DNA of 64,000 nucleotides from Gammaproteobacteria bacterium (GTDB lineage: Bacteria > Pseudomonadota > Gammaproteobacteria > Steroidobacterales > Woeseiaceae), in assembly GCA_009937615.1 (NCBI GenBank), contig JAACFB010000003.1, positions 62,001 to 126,000 on the forward strand, given 5' to 3'. The translations under genes were made by a program, and so were the position numbers. Shown piece after piece: positions 25,053 through 33,890 of the stretch (position 1 is its first letter; each line of letters opens with the position of its first letter). The notes under the pieces were generated by a model that saw only the letters and a list, made by a program, of their open reading frames with translations, had not been told where the DNA came from and made no database searches.

Positions 25053-25329
25053 TGTTTGTCCTTAATTGTTTTTTTACGGTGACGATTCTTTAGCTTTTGT
25101 CTCAATTTGCCGGCCATTTTCGCCATACAGGCAGGCATGCCGTTAACTACAGTATAGACGGCTAATTGAGTAATGATAGGAGATAGTCTCTGGAGATGAG
25201 TCGGCGAACAGACCGAACTGTCAATTGTCGTGACAATACGCGGGGCGTTGTCGCCGTCAGGCACCGGGCAGCTACACGCAGGATCGATGCGCGCCTCAAT
25301 AAACACCCGGCATCAAAAGCAATAAGACT

Positions 25330-26481
25330 ATGCGCGCCGCCGGAGATACAATTGCGCTGGTGACGACGCCAAACGCAGAAAATTTCAGGACGATCTGGCT
25401 CAAGCCGGATGATCCCGCGATCGTGCAGATCATCGATCAGACCAGGCTGCCCCATGAGTTCGTTGTTCAGGATTTGAGGAACTATCGCGACGGCGCCCGC
25501 GCGATCACGGAAATGCTCGTACGTGGCGCACCCCTGATCGGTGCGACCGCGGCGTGGAGCCTTTACCTGGCGGCTCTCGAGGGCAGCAATACGCGCGACC
25601 CTGCCGGCTTCGTGACCCGGGCAGCCGCCGAGCTCGGCGAGACGAGACCTACCGCCATTAACCTGCGGTGGGCGCTGGACAGGGTGCTCGGCGTCATTCG
25701 AGAGTCTGGCAAGAACCCGGATCTTGTTTCCCTGCTGCGCCGCGAGGCACAAGCCATCTGCGACGAGGACGTCGAGATCTGCCGCAACATCGGTGTGCAT
25801 GGCTGCGGGTTGATTGAGGAGATGTCGAGAAAGAAATCGGGCGCGGCAGTCAATGTACTGACACACTGCAACGCCGGTGCACTGGCAACGATCAACTGGG
25901 GCACGGCGACAGCGCCCGTCTATGCCGCCAGGCAAAAGGGTATCAATGTTCATGTCTGGGTCGACGAAACCCGACCAAGAAACCAGGGCTCCCAGTTGAC
26001 CTGCTGGGAATTGGCAAGAAATGAAGTGCCTCACACCCTTATCGTCGATAACGCGGGCGGCCACCTGATGCAGAAGGGTCAGGTTGACCTGTGCATTACA
26101 GGCACCGATCGGACGACGCGCAGCGGCGATGTCGCCAACAAAATCGGTACGTACCTGAAAGCGCTCGCCGCGAAGGATAACGGCATCCCGTTCTTTGTTG
26201 CGCTGCCCTCGACCACGATCGACTGGACCATACGCGACGGGTTGACCGAAATCCCGATCGAAGAACGCGATGCCCGCGAGGTGTCTCACGTTCGCGGCAA
26301 GCATGGCAACGAGGTTCTTGACGTGAATACAGTGGCCGAAGGCTCGGCAATCAGCAATTACGCGTTCGACGTCACGCCGGCGCGCCTGATCAGCGGACTG
26401 ATCACCGAAAGGGGCATCTGCAAAGCCACCGAGGACGATCTCGCGCGCCTGTTTCCCGATCTTGCCGGGCGCGTATCATGA
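25330..26481 (+). CDS. mtnA: S-methyl-5-thioribose-1-phosphate isomerase
   Basis: 383 aa. The eIF2B-like fold motifs are clear: RGAPLIGATAAWSLYLA, NLRWALDRV, and the active-site Cys180 in LTHCNAGALATINWGTA and Asp260 in ITGTDRTTRSGDVANKIGTY. The enzyme turns methylthioribose-1-phosphate into methylthioribulose-1-phosphate in methionine salvage. No other mtn genes are next to it, so the rest of the pathway must be elsewhere. Because related isomerases accept other pentose phosphates, another substrate cannot be excluded. The 277 bp upstream contain a short palindrome ATTGTCGTGACAAT but no clear regulator site. Confidence 0.93.
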   Translation: MRAAGDTIALVTTPNAENFRTIWLKPDDPAIVQIIDQTRLPHEFVVQDLRNYRDGARAITEMLVRGAPLIGATAAWSLYLAALEGSNTRDPAGFVTRAAAELGETRPTAINLRWALDRVLGVIRESGKNPDLVSLLRREAQAICDEDVEICRNIGVHGCGLIEEMSRKKSGAAVNVLTHCNAGALATINWGTATAPVYAARQKGINVHVWVDETRPRNQGSQLTCWELARNEVPHTLIVDNAGGHLMQKGQVDLCITGTDRTTRSGDVANKIGTYLKALAAKDNGIPFFVALPSTTIDWTIRDGLTEIPIEERDAREVSHVRGKHGNEVLDVNTVAEGSAISNYAFDVTPARLISGLITERGICKATEDDLARLFPDLAGRVS

Positions 26482-26552
26482 TCAGTAACGGTCGTATCGA
26501 GTTCGACCGCAGCTCGACGATGCGGGTTGCCGGCAGCTGCCCAAAACATGGC

Positions 26553-27026
26553 CTAGAGTTCTATTTTTAGAATGACCTCGCCGTCTTCGACGGCGCCCGT
26601 CGGCTCAAATCCGAATCCGGTATAGAATCCTTCGGGGCTGCCCTCGCCAGGCACGAACGACACGTACAGGCAGGAGAAGATTTTGCGGCGTCGGGCCTGG
26701 TCCACTACGAGGTGAAGGGCCTGCCGGCCGATGCCGCGATTCTGATAGTTCTTATCGATCATGAAACGCCAGATCATGATCTCGGGGGCTTCGGGTACGG
26801 GATCGCTCGCCGACTCGTCGGACAGCATGACAAATCCTGCGGGTTCCTCATCCGAATAGATGGCCCGGAACCATGCGTCCGGTGCGAACAATGCCTGGGC
26901 GAGCGAAATCGCGTTCGAAGCAACGAATCGTCTTTGTGACTCCTCGACGTCGAGCCTGATGATCTTGCCAACGGTTTCGGCGGTGATTTCGCGGAGGCTT
27001 ACGTTCAATAGCTTACTGTTCGGCAC
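26553..27026 (-). CDS. GNAT-family N-acetyltransferase
   Basis: 157 aa. The acetyl-CoA-binding motif A is IWRFMIDKNYQNRGIGRQALHLVV (about residues 85-108, R/Q-x-x-G-x-G/A core NRGIGR), followed by a beta-bulge and YTGFGFEPTG near the end. The N-terminal VSLREITAETVGKIIRLDVEESQRRFVASN and the overall layout resemble spermidine/diamine acetyltransferases (PaiA/BltD type). Substrate unproven. It is 11 bp downstream of the DUF900 lipoprotein gene on the same strand. Confidence 0.85.
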   Translation of the reverse strand: MPNSKLLNVSLREITAETVGKIIRLDVEESQRRFVASNAISLAQALFAPDAWFRAIYSDEEPAGFVMLSDESASDPVPEAPEIMIWRFMIDKNYQNRGIGRQALHLVVDQARRRKIFSCLYVSFVPGEGSPEGFYTGFGFEPTGAVEDGEVILKIEL

Positions 27027-27037
27027 TGTTCATGGCC

Positions 27038-28393
27038 TTACTCACACGAATCCTTTCCGGTCAAAGCGTCATCATCGCACCGCGTCGGTTCAATGAGTGC
27101 CCAGGATGCGCCAATCTCGCGACGGGCGGCGTTGCGCGCTTCTTCCGGGTATTCGTCGGGAAGAAAGAACACACCGTCATAGCCCGCCGGCTTGAGGCCG
27201 CGGCGCGGCGGCGGCAGGTCGGTACGCATCAGCAGCAGGATGTCGCTGCTGGCCCAGGGGTGCCGGTACCAGTAGTGATGGCCGATGATGTCGAAACCAC
27301 GGTTCTGCTGGCCCAGCGAAACGTCGACGACATGAAAGTTCGTGATTCCCAGCGACTTTACGAGGGTTTCCTCTTCCTCGACGGCAGCCTCCGTGCCGGC
27401 CCTTGCACCATGGCCCATAAATCGTTCCGCGGCGGCCAGCGCGGGGTCGTGGTCGGACACCATGACCGATACCTCCTGGCCAATGTCCGTAATCGCGGGC
27501 AGGCGCTCGAGAAATTTCTCCACCGGCACATCGGCGGCGGCAAAAACGACGTCGCCGATGCGAAGCCGGCGCCTGAGTGCTGCCGCATCGAGATCGGCGT
27601 GCGCGTTTCGCAGCTTGAATAGCGCTGTTGACGTTACCCGACCGCCGGCACTGTAAGCCAACAGGTTGATGCGCTTCGCCGTCGTGTGCGCTGCCAGGAA
27701 CTCCAGTAAATTCTGCAGCGCATCGCTTGATTTCAGTGCACGTCGCACATCGGCCCGGCCAAGGTAGTACAGGATGTTTTGGTGTGACGGCCAGGCAAAC
27801 GCGATGCCGACAAAGTCTCGCCCGGCAAAATGGTCGATCTCCGCGGTCATCGCCACCGAGTTCAGAAAGTCCACCTTGGTACCGTGCACGTAGACCATGA
27901 GCTCGGGATCCCTGGCTGCCGCAAGCTGAGCATTGATGGCCGCCACCCACTGCCGCTGTCCTGGCGTCAACTGCTGCTCGCCCGGAATAGGGCTGCCGAT
28001 TTCCAGAGAGGCGTATTTTCGCGAGTCCGACAGTGTCAGGGGCACATCGATCTCTCGATCCGCCGAGATCGACGCCGTGTAAAGGCCCTCCCAGGAGAAC
28101 GAGTCGTCGCCGAACTTCACACTGGCCTCGCCGAGGCTGATGTCATCAGCCATGCCGTTGCCGTAAGGCAAATGATCCCCGGCATTCGATCGATCGGGCT
28201 TGCGATTTGTGGCGTAAAAAACCGATACCGTTGTCGTCTGGCTGGCCTGGTCAAGGTGTGAAAACGGGTCTAATGCCGCGCCGTGATAGATCGCGGGCGT
28301 CTCCATCAGGTATTCCACTGGCGGCCCGTTGCTTGCGCATCCGGAGAGCATCACCGCGGCAGCAAAAACGGTTGATCGGATGTTCAGAGTCAT
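27038..28393 (-). CDS. DUF900-type alpha/beta hydrolase lipoprotein
   Basis: 451 aa from the ATG at 28393; an upstream extension adds a non-signal N-terminus and is less likely. A lipoprotein signal ends in the lipobox LSGC near residue 18. The mature protein has VFYATNRKPD, then MVYVHGTKVDFLNS (oxyanion region), and the nucleophile Ser in LLAYSAGGRVTSTAL, the layout of DUF900 hydrolases. A late His occurs in GHHYWYRHPW. It is probably an envelope-anchored hydrolase of unknown substrate. A promoter for it would lie in the 111 bp shared with the converging end of the MDR gene at 28505; both genes point the same way. Confidence 0.82.
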   Translation of the reverse strand: MTLNIRSTVFAAAVMLSGCASNGPPVEYLMETPAIYHGAALDPFSHLDQASQTTTVSVFYATNRKPDRSNAGDHLPYGNGMADDISLGEASVKFGDDSFSWEGLYTASISADREIDVPLTLSDSRKYASLEIGSPIPGEQQLTPGQRQWVAAINAQLAAARDPELMVYVHGTKVDFLNSVAMTAEIDHFAGRDFVGIAFAWPSHQNILYYLGRADVRRALKSSDALQNLLEFLAAHTTAKRINLLAYSAGGRVTSTALFKLRNAHADLDAAALRRRLRIGDVVFAAADVPVEKFLERLPAITDIGQEVSVMVSDHDPALAAAERFMGHGARAGTEAAVEEEETLVKSLGITNFHVVDVSLGQQNRGFDIIGHHYWYRHPWASSDILLLMRTDLPPPRRGLKPAGYDGVFFLPDEYPEEARNAARREIGASWALIEPTRCDDDALTGKDSCE

Positions 28394-28504
28394 TAAGCGA
28401 TCCTGTCCCCACGCTCTTGATTCGCAGGTTGTTACGGCCACGATGCTACACCGTCTCCCGAAGAGCGACCACCGGCGCCTTGCGGGGGCGTGGTCATCCA
28501 AACC

Positions 28505-29488
28505 TCAGGACATCCGCAGGATGACCTTGCCGCGGGCCCGCCGCTCTGTGATCGCCTTGAACGCGTCAACGTACTCGTCCAGCGCATAGGATTCGGTAAC
28601 GCGCGGCGTGAGCGTACCTTCCTTTATGAGCTGAGCCATCGCCAGCATATTCTGAATCTGCAGCTGCGGATTCTTCATCGCCCAGGTTCCCCACCAGACG
28701 CCGATAATGCTCGCTTCCTTGAGCAGCGCGATATTTGCCGGAAATTTCGGAATGTCGCCGCAGGCAAAACCGATTACGAGATAGCGGCCGTGCCAGGCCG
28801 TCGCACGGAAAGCCTGCTCGGCCAGTTCGCCCCCGACCGGGTCGTAAACGACATCGGCACCCTCACCACCGGTCAGTTCCTTGACCGCTTCCTTGAGCGG
28901 GACATCGGAATAATTGATCAGTTCATCCGCCCCGGCGGAGCGCGCGAATTCGAGCTTCTCGTCACTGCTGGCCGCAGCGATCACGCGCGCGCCCATCGCC
29001 TTGGCGATCTCGACGGCCGTAATTCCGACGCCACCCGCGGCGCCAAGAACGAGGACGGTTTCTCCGGGCTGCAGGTTCGCGCTCTGCTTTAACGCGTGGT
29101 AGCTCGTGCCGTAGGTGACCGTGAAACCGGCACCCTGCTCGAAGCTGAGATCCTCGGGTAACGGCGCTGTTGCGCTCGCGTCCGCGATGCACTTCTCAGC
29201 GAACGCGCCGCCGCGCGTGTTGATGATGACCGAGTCACCGACAGCGAACTGAGTGACGCCGGGACCGATCGCCGAAACCACGCCGGCCCCTTCGTTGCCG
29301 GGCACGAACGGTGGCGGCACCTTGACCTGGTACTTGCCGGCAATCACCAGCACGTCGGGAAAGTTGATTCCTGCTGCCGCAATATCAACAAGCAGCTGGC
29401 CCTCACCGGGCGCGGGGTCGTCGCGTTCCTCGATGACGAGCGTGTCCGGCTCGGGCGGGCCGTATGCCTTGCAGACCAAAGCCCGCAT
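28505..29488 (-). CDS. NADPH:quinone oxidoreductase-like MDR enzyme
   Basis: 327 aa. The ATG at 29488 shares one base with the stop of the thiolase gene (TAATG), showing tight coupling. Zinc ligands are missing, and the cofactor site is VLVLGAAGGVGITAVEIAKAMGARVIAA, as in quinone oxidoreductase/enoyl reductase members. VPGNEGAGVVSAIGPGV near residue 60 is the usual N-domain signature. It likely reduces a conjugated double bond or a quinone-like carbonyl with NADPH. It is the last gene of the operon ACAD, SDR, thiolase, MDR read from 32932 leftward. Confidence 0.9.
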   Translation of the reverse strand: MRALVCKAYGPPEPDTLVIEERDDPAPGEGQLLVDIAAAGINFPDVLVIAGKYQVKVPPPFVPGNEGAGVVSAIGPGVTQFAVGDSVIINTRGGAFAEKCIADASATAPLPEDLSFEQGAGFTVTYGTSYHALKQSANLQPGETVLVLGAAGGVGITAVEIAKAMGARVIAAASSDEKLEFARSAGADELINYSDVPLKEAVKELTGGEGADVVYDPVGGELAEQAFRATAWHGRYLVIGFACGDIPKFPANIALLKEASIIGVWWGTWAMKNPQLQIQNMLAMAQLIKEGTLTPRVTESYALDEYVDAFKAITERRARGKVILRMS

Positions 29489-30672
29489 TACACGATCTCG
29501 AACAGTGACGCCGCACCCTGGCCTCCGCCGACGCACATCGTGCAGACGACATACTTGACGCCTCGGCGTTTACCTTCGATCAGGGCGTGGCCGACCATGC
29601 GCGCACCGGACATGCCGTAAGGGTGACCGATGGAAATCGCGCCGCCGTCGACATTGAGAATCTCATTCGGAATGCCCAGCGTGTCGCGGCAATAGAGCAC
29701 CTGCACTGCGAATGCTTCGTTGAGCTCCCAAAGGCCGATGTCGTCCATCTTCAGGCTGGTGCGTTCGAGCAGCTTCGGTATTGCGAACACCGGGCCGATG
29801 CCCATTTCGTCCGGTTCGCACCCGGCAACCGCCGTCCCCCGGTAAATCCCCATCGGTTCGAGGCCGCGCTTCTCGGCAACGCTTGCTTCCATGACGACCG
29901 AAGCAGACGCGCCGTCCGACAGCTGGCTGGCGTTGCCCGCCGTTATGAACCCGTTTTCGCGCACTGTTTTCAGTCCCGCGAGGCCCTCGAGCGTCGTTGA
30001 CGGGCGATTGCCTTCATCTTTCTCGAGGACGACGTCATGGAAACTGATCTCCTTGGTTTCCTTGTCCATCACGCCCATGTTCGACGGCAGCGGCACGATC
30101 TCGTCGTCAAACCTGCCGGCGTCCTGGCCCGCCGCGGTACGCTGCTGACTCTGCAGCGCATACTCGTCCTGAGCGTCGCGGCTCACCGAATAACGTTTGG
30201 CAACAACTTCCGCCGTGTCGATCATCGGCATCAGGATGTGTGGATGCACGGCGACTAACTTCGGATCAGCCGCACGGAAGACGTTTTGATGCTCGTTCTG
30301 CACGAGGCTGATCGACTCGAGGCCGCCGCCAACCATGATGTCCACGTTATCGCAGACCACTGTCTTTGCAGCGAGCGCGATTGCCATCATCCCCGACGAA
30401 CATTGGCGGTCGACCGTCATGCCGGCGGTCGTAACCGGCAGCCCGGCCGCAAGTGCGATCTGTCGCCCGACGTTCTGGCCTTGCGAGCCCTGCGGCAGCG
30501 CGCAACCCATCATGACGTCATCGACTTCCGCCGGATCAAGACCGGCACGTTCGACAGCGTGTTTTACGGCATGTCCCCCGAGCGTCGGTGCTTCGGTGTT
30601 GTTGAACGCGCCGCGGTAGGCTTTGCCGATCGGCGTGCGTGCGGTCGATACGATAACTGCTTGTCTCATCAT
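29488..30672 (-). CDS. acetyl-CoA acyltransferase (thiolase)
   Basis: 394 aa with the full thiolase triad: nucleophile Cys91 in DRQCSSGM, His350 in [11 protein letters not shown] and Cys380 in [10 protein letters not shown], plus NEAFAVQ. Degradative thiolases split 3-ketoacyl-CoA with CoA into acetyl-CoA (or propionyl-CoA) and a shorter acyl-CoA. Unlike E. coli FadA it has no FadB partner; instead an SDR (16 bp upstream) would supply the ketone and an acyl-CoA dehydrogenase the double bond. All genes of this operon lie close together on one strand. Confidence 0.93.
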   Translation of the reverse strand: MMRQAVIVSTARTPIGKAYRGAFNNTEAPTLGGHAVKHAVERAGLDPAEVDDVMMGCALPQGSQGQNVGRQIALAAGLPVTTAGMTVDRQCSSGMMAIALAAKTVVCDNVDIMVGGGLESISLVQNEHQNVFRAADPKLVAVHPHILMPMIDTAEVVAKRYSVSRDAQDEYALQSQQRTAAGQDAGRFDDEIVPLPSNMGVMDKETKEISFHDVVLEKDEGNRPSTTLEGLAGLKTVRENGFITAGNASQLSDGASASVVMEASVAEKRGLEPMGIYRGTAVAGCEPDEMGIGPVFAIPKLLERTSLKMDDIGLWELNEAFAVQVLYCRDTLGIPNEILNVDGGAISIGHPYGMSGARMVGHALIEGKRRGVKYVVCTMCVGGGQGAASLFEIV

Positions 30673-30688
30673 TGCTTCCTCTGCTGGT

Positions 30689-31600
30689 CTAGCCGGTCAG
30701 TTTCAGGCCAAGCTTTTTGGCCGCCTGTTCCGCAAATTTGCCAGGCTGCTCGAATCCGGCCTGGAGTTCCGTCATGCCCGCCTGGTCGTTTAGCTGCTCC
30801 CATACGGCGGCGATGCCTTCCGGCGACACCTCGTCAGGAAGCAGGCTCATGCCGTTTGTCTCGAATCCCTTGAAAATCGCAAAACTGCCGCCGCCGGCGC
30901 ACAGAACCTTGCGGCTTGGCGCTTCCGGCCCGGAGAGAAATACGACAGCGGGGCTCACGGCGTCGGGCGACATGAGTTTGAACACGGGTTCAGGGAACAG
31001 GCCTTCGGTCATCGCCGTACCGGCGGTCGGTGCCAGGCAATTGACGTGGATATTGTGCTTGGCACCTTCGAGATGCAGCGTATTCATGAGGCCTACCATC
31101 GCCATCTTCGCCGCACCGTAGTTGGATTGGCCAAAGTTGCCGTAGAGGCCCGAGCTCGAACTCGTGAAAATGATCCGGCCGTAATCCTGTTCGCGCATGA
31201 TGTCCCAGACTGCCTTGGTGCAGTTGACCGTGCCCATCAGGTGTACTTCGACGACGAGCCGGAAGTCGTCGAGCGGCATCTTCGCAAAGGTTTTGTCACG
31301 CAGGATGCCGGCATTGTTGACCAGGATATCAACTCGGCCCCATGCGTCCATGGCCTGGCGCACCATGTCCTCCACCTGCGAGTAGTCGGCGACATTGGCG
31401 CCATGCGCAATCGCCTCGCCGCCAGCCGCCTTGATTTCATCAACAACGGCATTTGCATTGGCGGACTGCGCGTCGTCGCCGCCAAGGTCGTTGACGACAA
31501 CCTTCGCGCCGCGATCGGCCAGCGCCAGAGCGTGACAGCGCCCAAGCCCCTGGCCCGCACCGGTAACTATGGCCACCTGGCCATCGAGTCTGATACTCAT
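30689..31600 (-). CDS. SDR, 3-hydroxyacyl-CoA dehydrogenase type (HSD17B4-like)
   Basis: 303 aa. Motifs: [29 protein letters not shown] (an N-terminus typical of the (R)-hydroxyacyl-CoA dehydrogenase domain of the peroxisomal multifunctional enzyme), [11 protein letters not shown], Ser in [14 protein letters not shown] and YGAAK. The enzyme should oxidise (R)-3-hydroxyacyl-CoA to 3-ketoacyl-CoA with NAD. That fits with a MaoC-type (R)-specific hydratase (6931) and the thiolase 16 bp downstream. An unusual C-terminal segment of about 60 residues follows the SDR fold ([15 protein letters not shown]...), as in such hydroxyacyl-CoA dehydrogenases. Confidence 0.9.
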   Translation of the reverse strand: MSIRLDGQVAIVTGAGQGLGRCHALALADRGAKVVVNDLGGDDAQSANANAVVDEIKAAGGEAIAHGANVADYSQVEDMVRQAMDAWGRVDILVNNAGILRDKTFAKMPLDDFRLVVEVHLMGTVNCTKAVWDIMREQDYGRIIFTSSSSGLYGNFGQSNYGAAKMAMVGLMNTLHLEGAKHNIHVNCLAPTAGTAMTEGLFPEPVFKLMSPDAVSPAVVFLSGPEAPSRKVLCAGGGSFAIFKGFETNGMSLLPDEVSPEGIAAVWEQLNDQAGMTELQAGFEQPGKFAEQAAKKLGLKLTG

Positions 31601-31702
31601 TTTTTGCCTCTCTTTAGTTGCTGGATTTCTTGTTCATCGAGACCGATCAGGGACAGAACGCGGACAATTGATGGCGGTTTTGCCTCAACCGGTCGTTTGC
31701 CG

Positions 31703-32932
31703 CTATGCCTGCGCGGCCTTTACATAGGGGCGCAATTCGTTTCGTGCGACGACCATTCGGTGCACCTCGTCCGGGCCGTCTGCAAATCGCAAGGTGCGTG
31801 CGTTCGTGTACATGGCGGCAAGCGGGAAGTCCTGCGAGATGCCGGCCGCACCATGCATCTGAATTGCGTCGTCAATGACGTCAAGCGCGACGTTGGGAAC
31901 CGTCGCCTTGATCTTCGAAATCCAGACCTGAGACTCCTGCACGCCGCGGGTATCGATGATATGCGCGGTCTGCAGGGTCAGCAGCCGTGCCATATCGATA
32001 TTCATGCGCGCGTTGGCGATCTTGTCATAGTTGCCGCCGAGCTTGGCCAGCGGCCGGCCGAAGGCCGTACGAGACACGGCGCGCTCGCACATCAGTTTCA
32101 GTGCGCGCTCAGCCGAGCCGATAGCTCGCATGCAGTGGTGCACGCGGCCCGGGCCCAGCCGGCCCTGGGCAATTTCAAAACCGCGCCCCGGGCCGAGAAT
32201 CATGTTGTCCTCGGGAACGCGCACATCTGTAAGCCGAATATGCATATGGCCGTGAGGCGCATCGTCGTTAGCAAACACGTTCATCGGCCGCACGATCTCG
32301 ACACCGGGCGCATCGATGGGCACCAGGATCTGTGAGTGCTGCTGATGGCGGCCGTTTTCCGGGTTCGACTTCACCATGCAGATCATGATTTTGCAGCGCG
32401 GGTCGCCGGCGCCGGAGATATAGGTTTTCTCGCCGTTAATGACCCACTCGCCGTTCTCGAGCACTGCCGACGTCGAAATATTGGTCGCGTCGGACGAGGC
32501 TACGGCTGGTTCGCTCATGGCATACGCCGAGCGGATTTCACCGGCAAGCAGCGGCTCGAGCCACTGCTTCTTCTGTGTCTCTGTGCCGTAACGTTCGAGG
32601 ACTTCCATGTTGCCCGTATCGGGGGCGCTGCAGTTGAACGCCTCTGCTGCAAGGTACGCACGACCGGTCTCTTCGGCGAGGTAGGCGTACTCAACCGTGC
32701 TCAGGCCATAACCGCGCTCGCTGTCGGTCAGCCAGAAGTTCCACAGGTTCTGCTCGCGAGCAGCAGATTTGAGGCTGCCGAGAATCTCCTGTTGGCGATC
32801 CGTCAACGTCCATCGGTCACCGCGATCGATCTCGGCAATAAATTCTTCGTCGACCGGCAGGACGCGCTCGTCGATAAAGGTTATCACGGCATCGAGCAGC
32901 GGGCGGAGACGATCAGTTATGCCAATATTCAT
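31703..32932 (-). CDS. acyl-CoA dehydrogenase (ACAD10/11-like)
   Basis: 409 aa from the ATG at 32932, preceded by AAGGGA; a further ATG 10 codons upstream has no such site. Acyl-CoA dehydrogenase landmarks: YAMSEPAVASSDATN (FAD/substrate loop), WVINGEKTYISGAG, GPGRVHHCMRAIGSAERAL and FADGPDEVHRMVVARNEL at the end. The last motif, GPDEVH, replaces the EGTSEIQ of classic short- and medium-chain enzymes and is the hallmark of the ACAD10/11 branch, which accepts long or 4-hydroxy acyl-CoAs. It heads the operon with SDR, thiolase and MDR. A Crp-type dyad sits 136 bp upstream. Confidence 0.9.
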   Translation of the reverse strand: MNIGITDRLRPLLDAVITFIDERVLPVDEEFIAEIDRGDRWTLTDRQQEILGSLKSAAREQNLWNFWLTDSERGYGLSTVEYAYLAEETGRAYLAAEAFNCSAPDTGNMEVLERYGTETQKKQWLEPLLAGEIRSAYAMSEPAVASSDATNISTSAVLENGEWVINGEKTYISGAGDPRCKIMICMVKSNPENGRHQQHSQILVPIDAPGVEIVRPMNVFANDDAPHGHMHIRLTDVRVPEDNMILGPGRGFEIAQGRLGPGRVHHCMRAIGSAERALKLMCERAVSRTAFGRPLAKLGGNYDKIANARMNIDMARLLTLQTAHIIDTRGVQESQVWISKIKATVPNVALDVIDDAIQMHGAAGISQDFPLAAMYTNARTLRFADGPDEVHRMVVARNELRPYVKAAQA

Positions 32933-33027
32933 GGGTTGATTCCCTTGCTCATGTGGGTTCATCGCGCGTCAATTTTTCGTGCGCACCGGCAGCTTGCGAT
33001 TGGCAATGTCTACAGGCGCTCGGGCAG

Positions 33028-33084
33028 GTTATAGCTGGACATGCTGACACAGATGCCGCCGCAACGCCTGTCACCTGCGTGACG
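33028..33084 (-). promoter_or_regulatory. Crp-type dyad (site 7) with -10 box of the ACAD operon
   Basis: TGTCACCTGCGTGACG at 33069-33084 matches the consensus except in the last base. Reading leftward a good -10-like TATAAC occurs at 33033 to 33028, placing the dyad centre at about -55 rather than -41.5. This copy therefore either uses another arrangement or a different -10 box. Confidence 0.45.
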
Positions 33085-33107
33085 CGCCCGCGAGGCTGCG
33101 CTGTTGC

Positions 33108-33890
33108 TTAAGCTGCACCTGCAGCAAAACCGAAGTAGCGGCCGATGTTAAACGGCTGCCACTGATTTCTGCGCTGCGACAGGCGATCGGCAATCACGAA
33201 GAGCGACTGCGCATTGACGCCCATGCCCGTGTGGCTGCCCAGCACTTCGATATTCTCAACCTGGTCGTGGCCAGCGTGTTGTATGCAGGCGCGCCAATGA
33301 CATACGCCATCGAACCTGCTGTAAATCGACGTCGTCGGAACCGGAGGCGCGGCACTGATTTCCCAATGCTCCTTCAGGAACTGCTCCGGCTTCGTCGCAT
33401 GTTCCGGGTTGAACATTTTGTACAGCTTGGTCACCTTGGAGGCGTCGCCGTCCGGGTCGTTAAACGGGCTGCCGAGCGTAATGACCTGGCGTACCGCGTC
33501 TGGCAGATGTTTCGCCAATTCGCGCGCGTAAATGCCGCCGAGGCTCTGTCCGACGATACTGATCCTGCAATCGTACTCCGCGTGCAGTCCCTGCAGCAGT
33601 TCCCCGACACCTTCGAACAGTTCGCGTCGCGCGCCGAAGTTCACGCCCTGTTTCCAGCCGCAGGGCAGATAACCGAGCCTCGAAAGAAAATGCCGCAGCA
33701 ACGCCGTCGACCGGTCGCCTGCGGTAAAGCCCGGTATCACGAGAACCGGATGACCATCACCGCCCTTCAATGAGTTCAGCCACGGCTCGGACAAATGCAG
33801 CGTTGCGAGCTCGAAAATTGCGCGAAAAGGCTCGGTCAAATACAGCGTTTCACTCGGCGGCCGGAACTTCTCTCTCAGAATGTAGCTCAT
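33108..33890 (-). CDS. alpha/beta hydrolase, lipase-like
   Basis: 260 aa. The lipase order is visible: oxyanion segment VLVIPGFTAGD, nucleophile Ser116 in GQSLGGIYAREL, Asp in YSRFDGVCHWR and His in GSHTGMGVN. No signal peptide, so a cytoplasmic enzyme. The start overlaps the WS/DGAT 2 stop by 4 bp (ATGA). Being coupled to a wax/triacylglycerol synthase and a phasin, it probably hydrolyses or remodels the stored lipid, which is inference. Its 3' end is followed by the dyad for the ACAD operon. Confidence 0.85.
   Translation of the reverse strand: MSYILREKFRPPSETLYLTEPFRAIFELATLHLSEPWLNSLKGGDGHPVLVIPGFTAGDRSTALLRHFLSRLGYLPCGWKQGVNFGARRELFEGVGELLQGLHAEYDCRISIVGQSLGGIYARELAKHLPDAVRQVITLGSPFNDPDGDASKVTKLYKMFNPEHATKPEQFLKEHWEISAAPPVPTTSIYSRFDGVCHWRACIQHAGHDQVENIEVLGSHTGMGVNAQSLFVIADRLSQRRNQWQPFNIGRYFGFAAGAA

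Noticed and set aside
25224-25237. ATTGTCGTGACAAT palindrome upstream of mtnA as another Crp-type site
   Set aside because: The spacing between TGTC and GACA is 2 bp instead of 8, so it does not match the nine-site motif.
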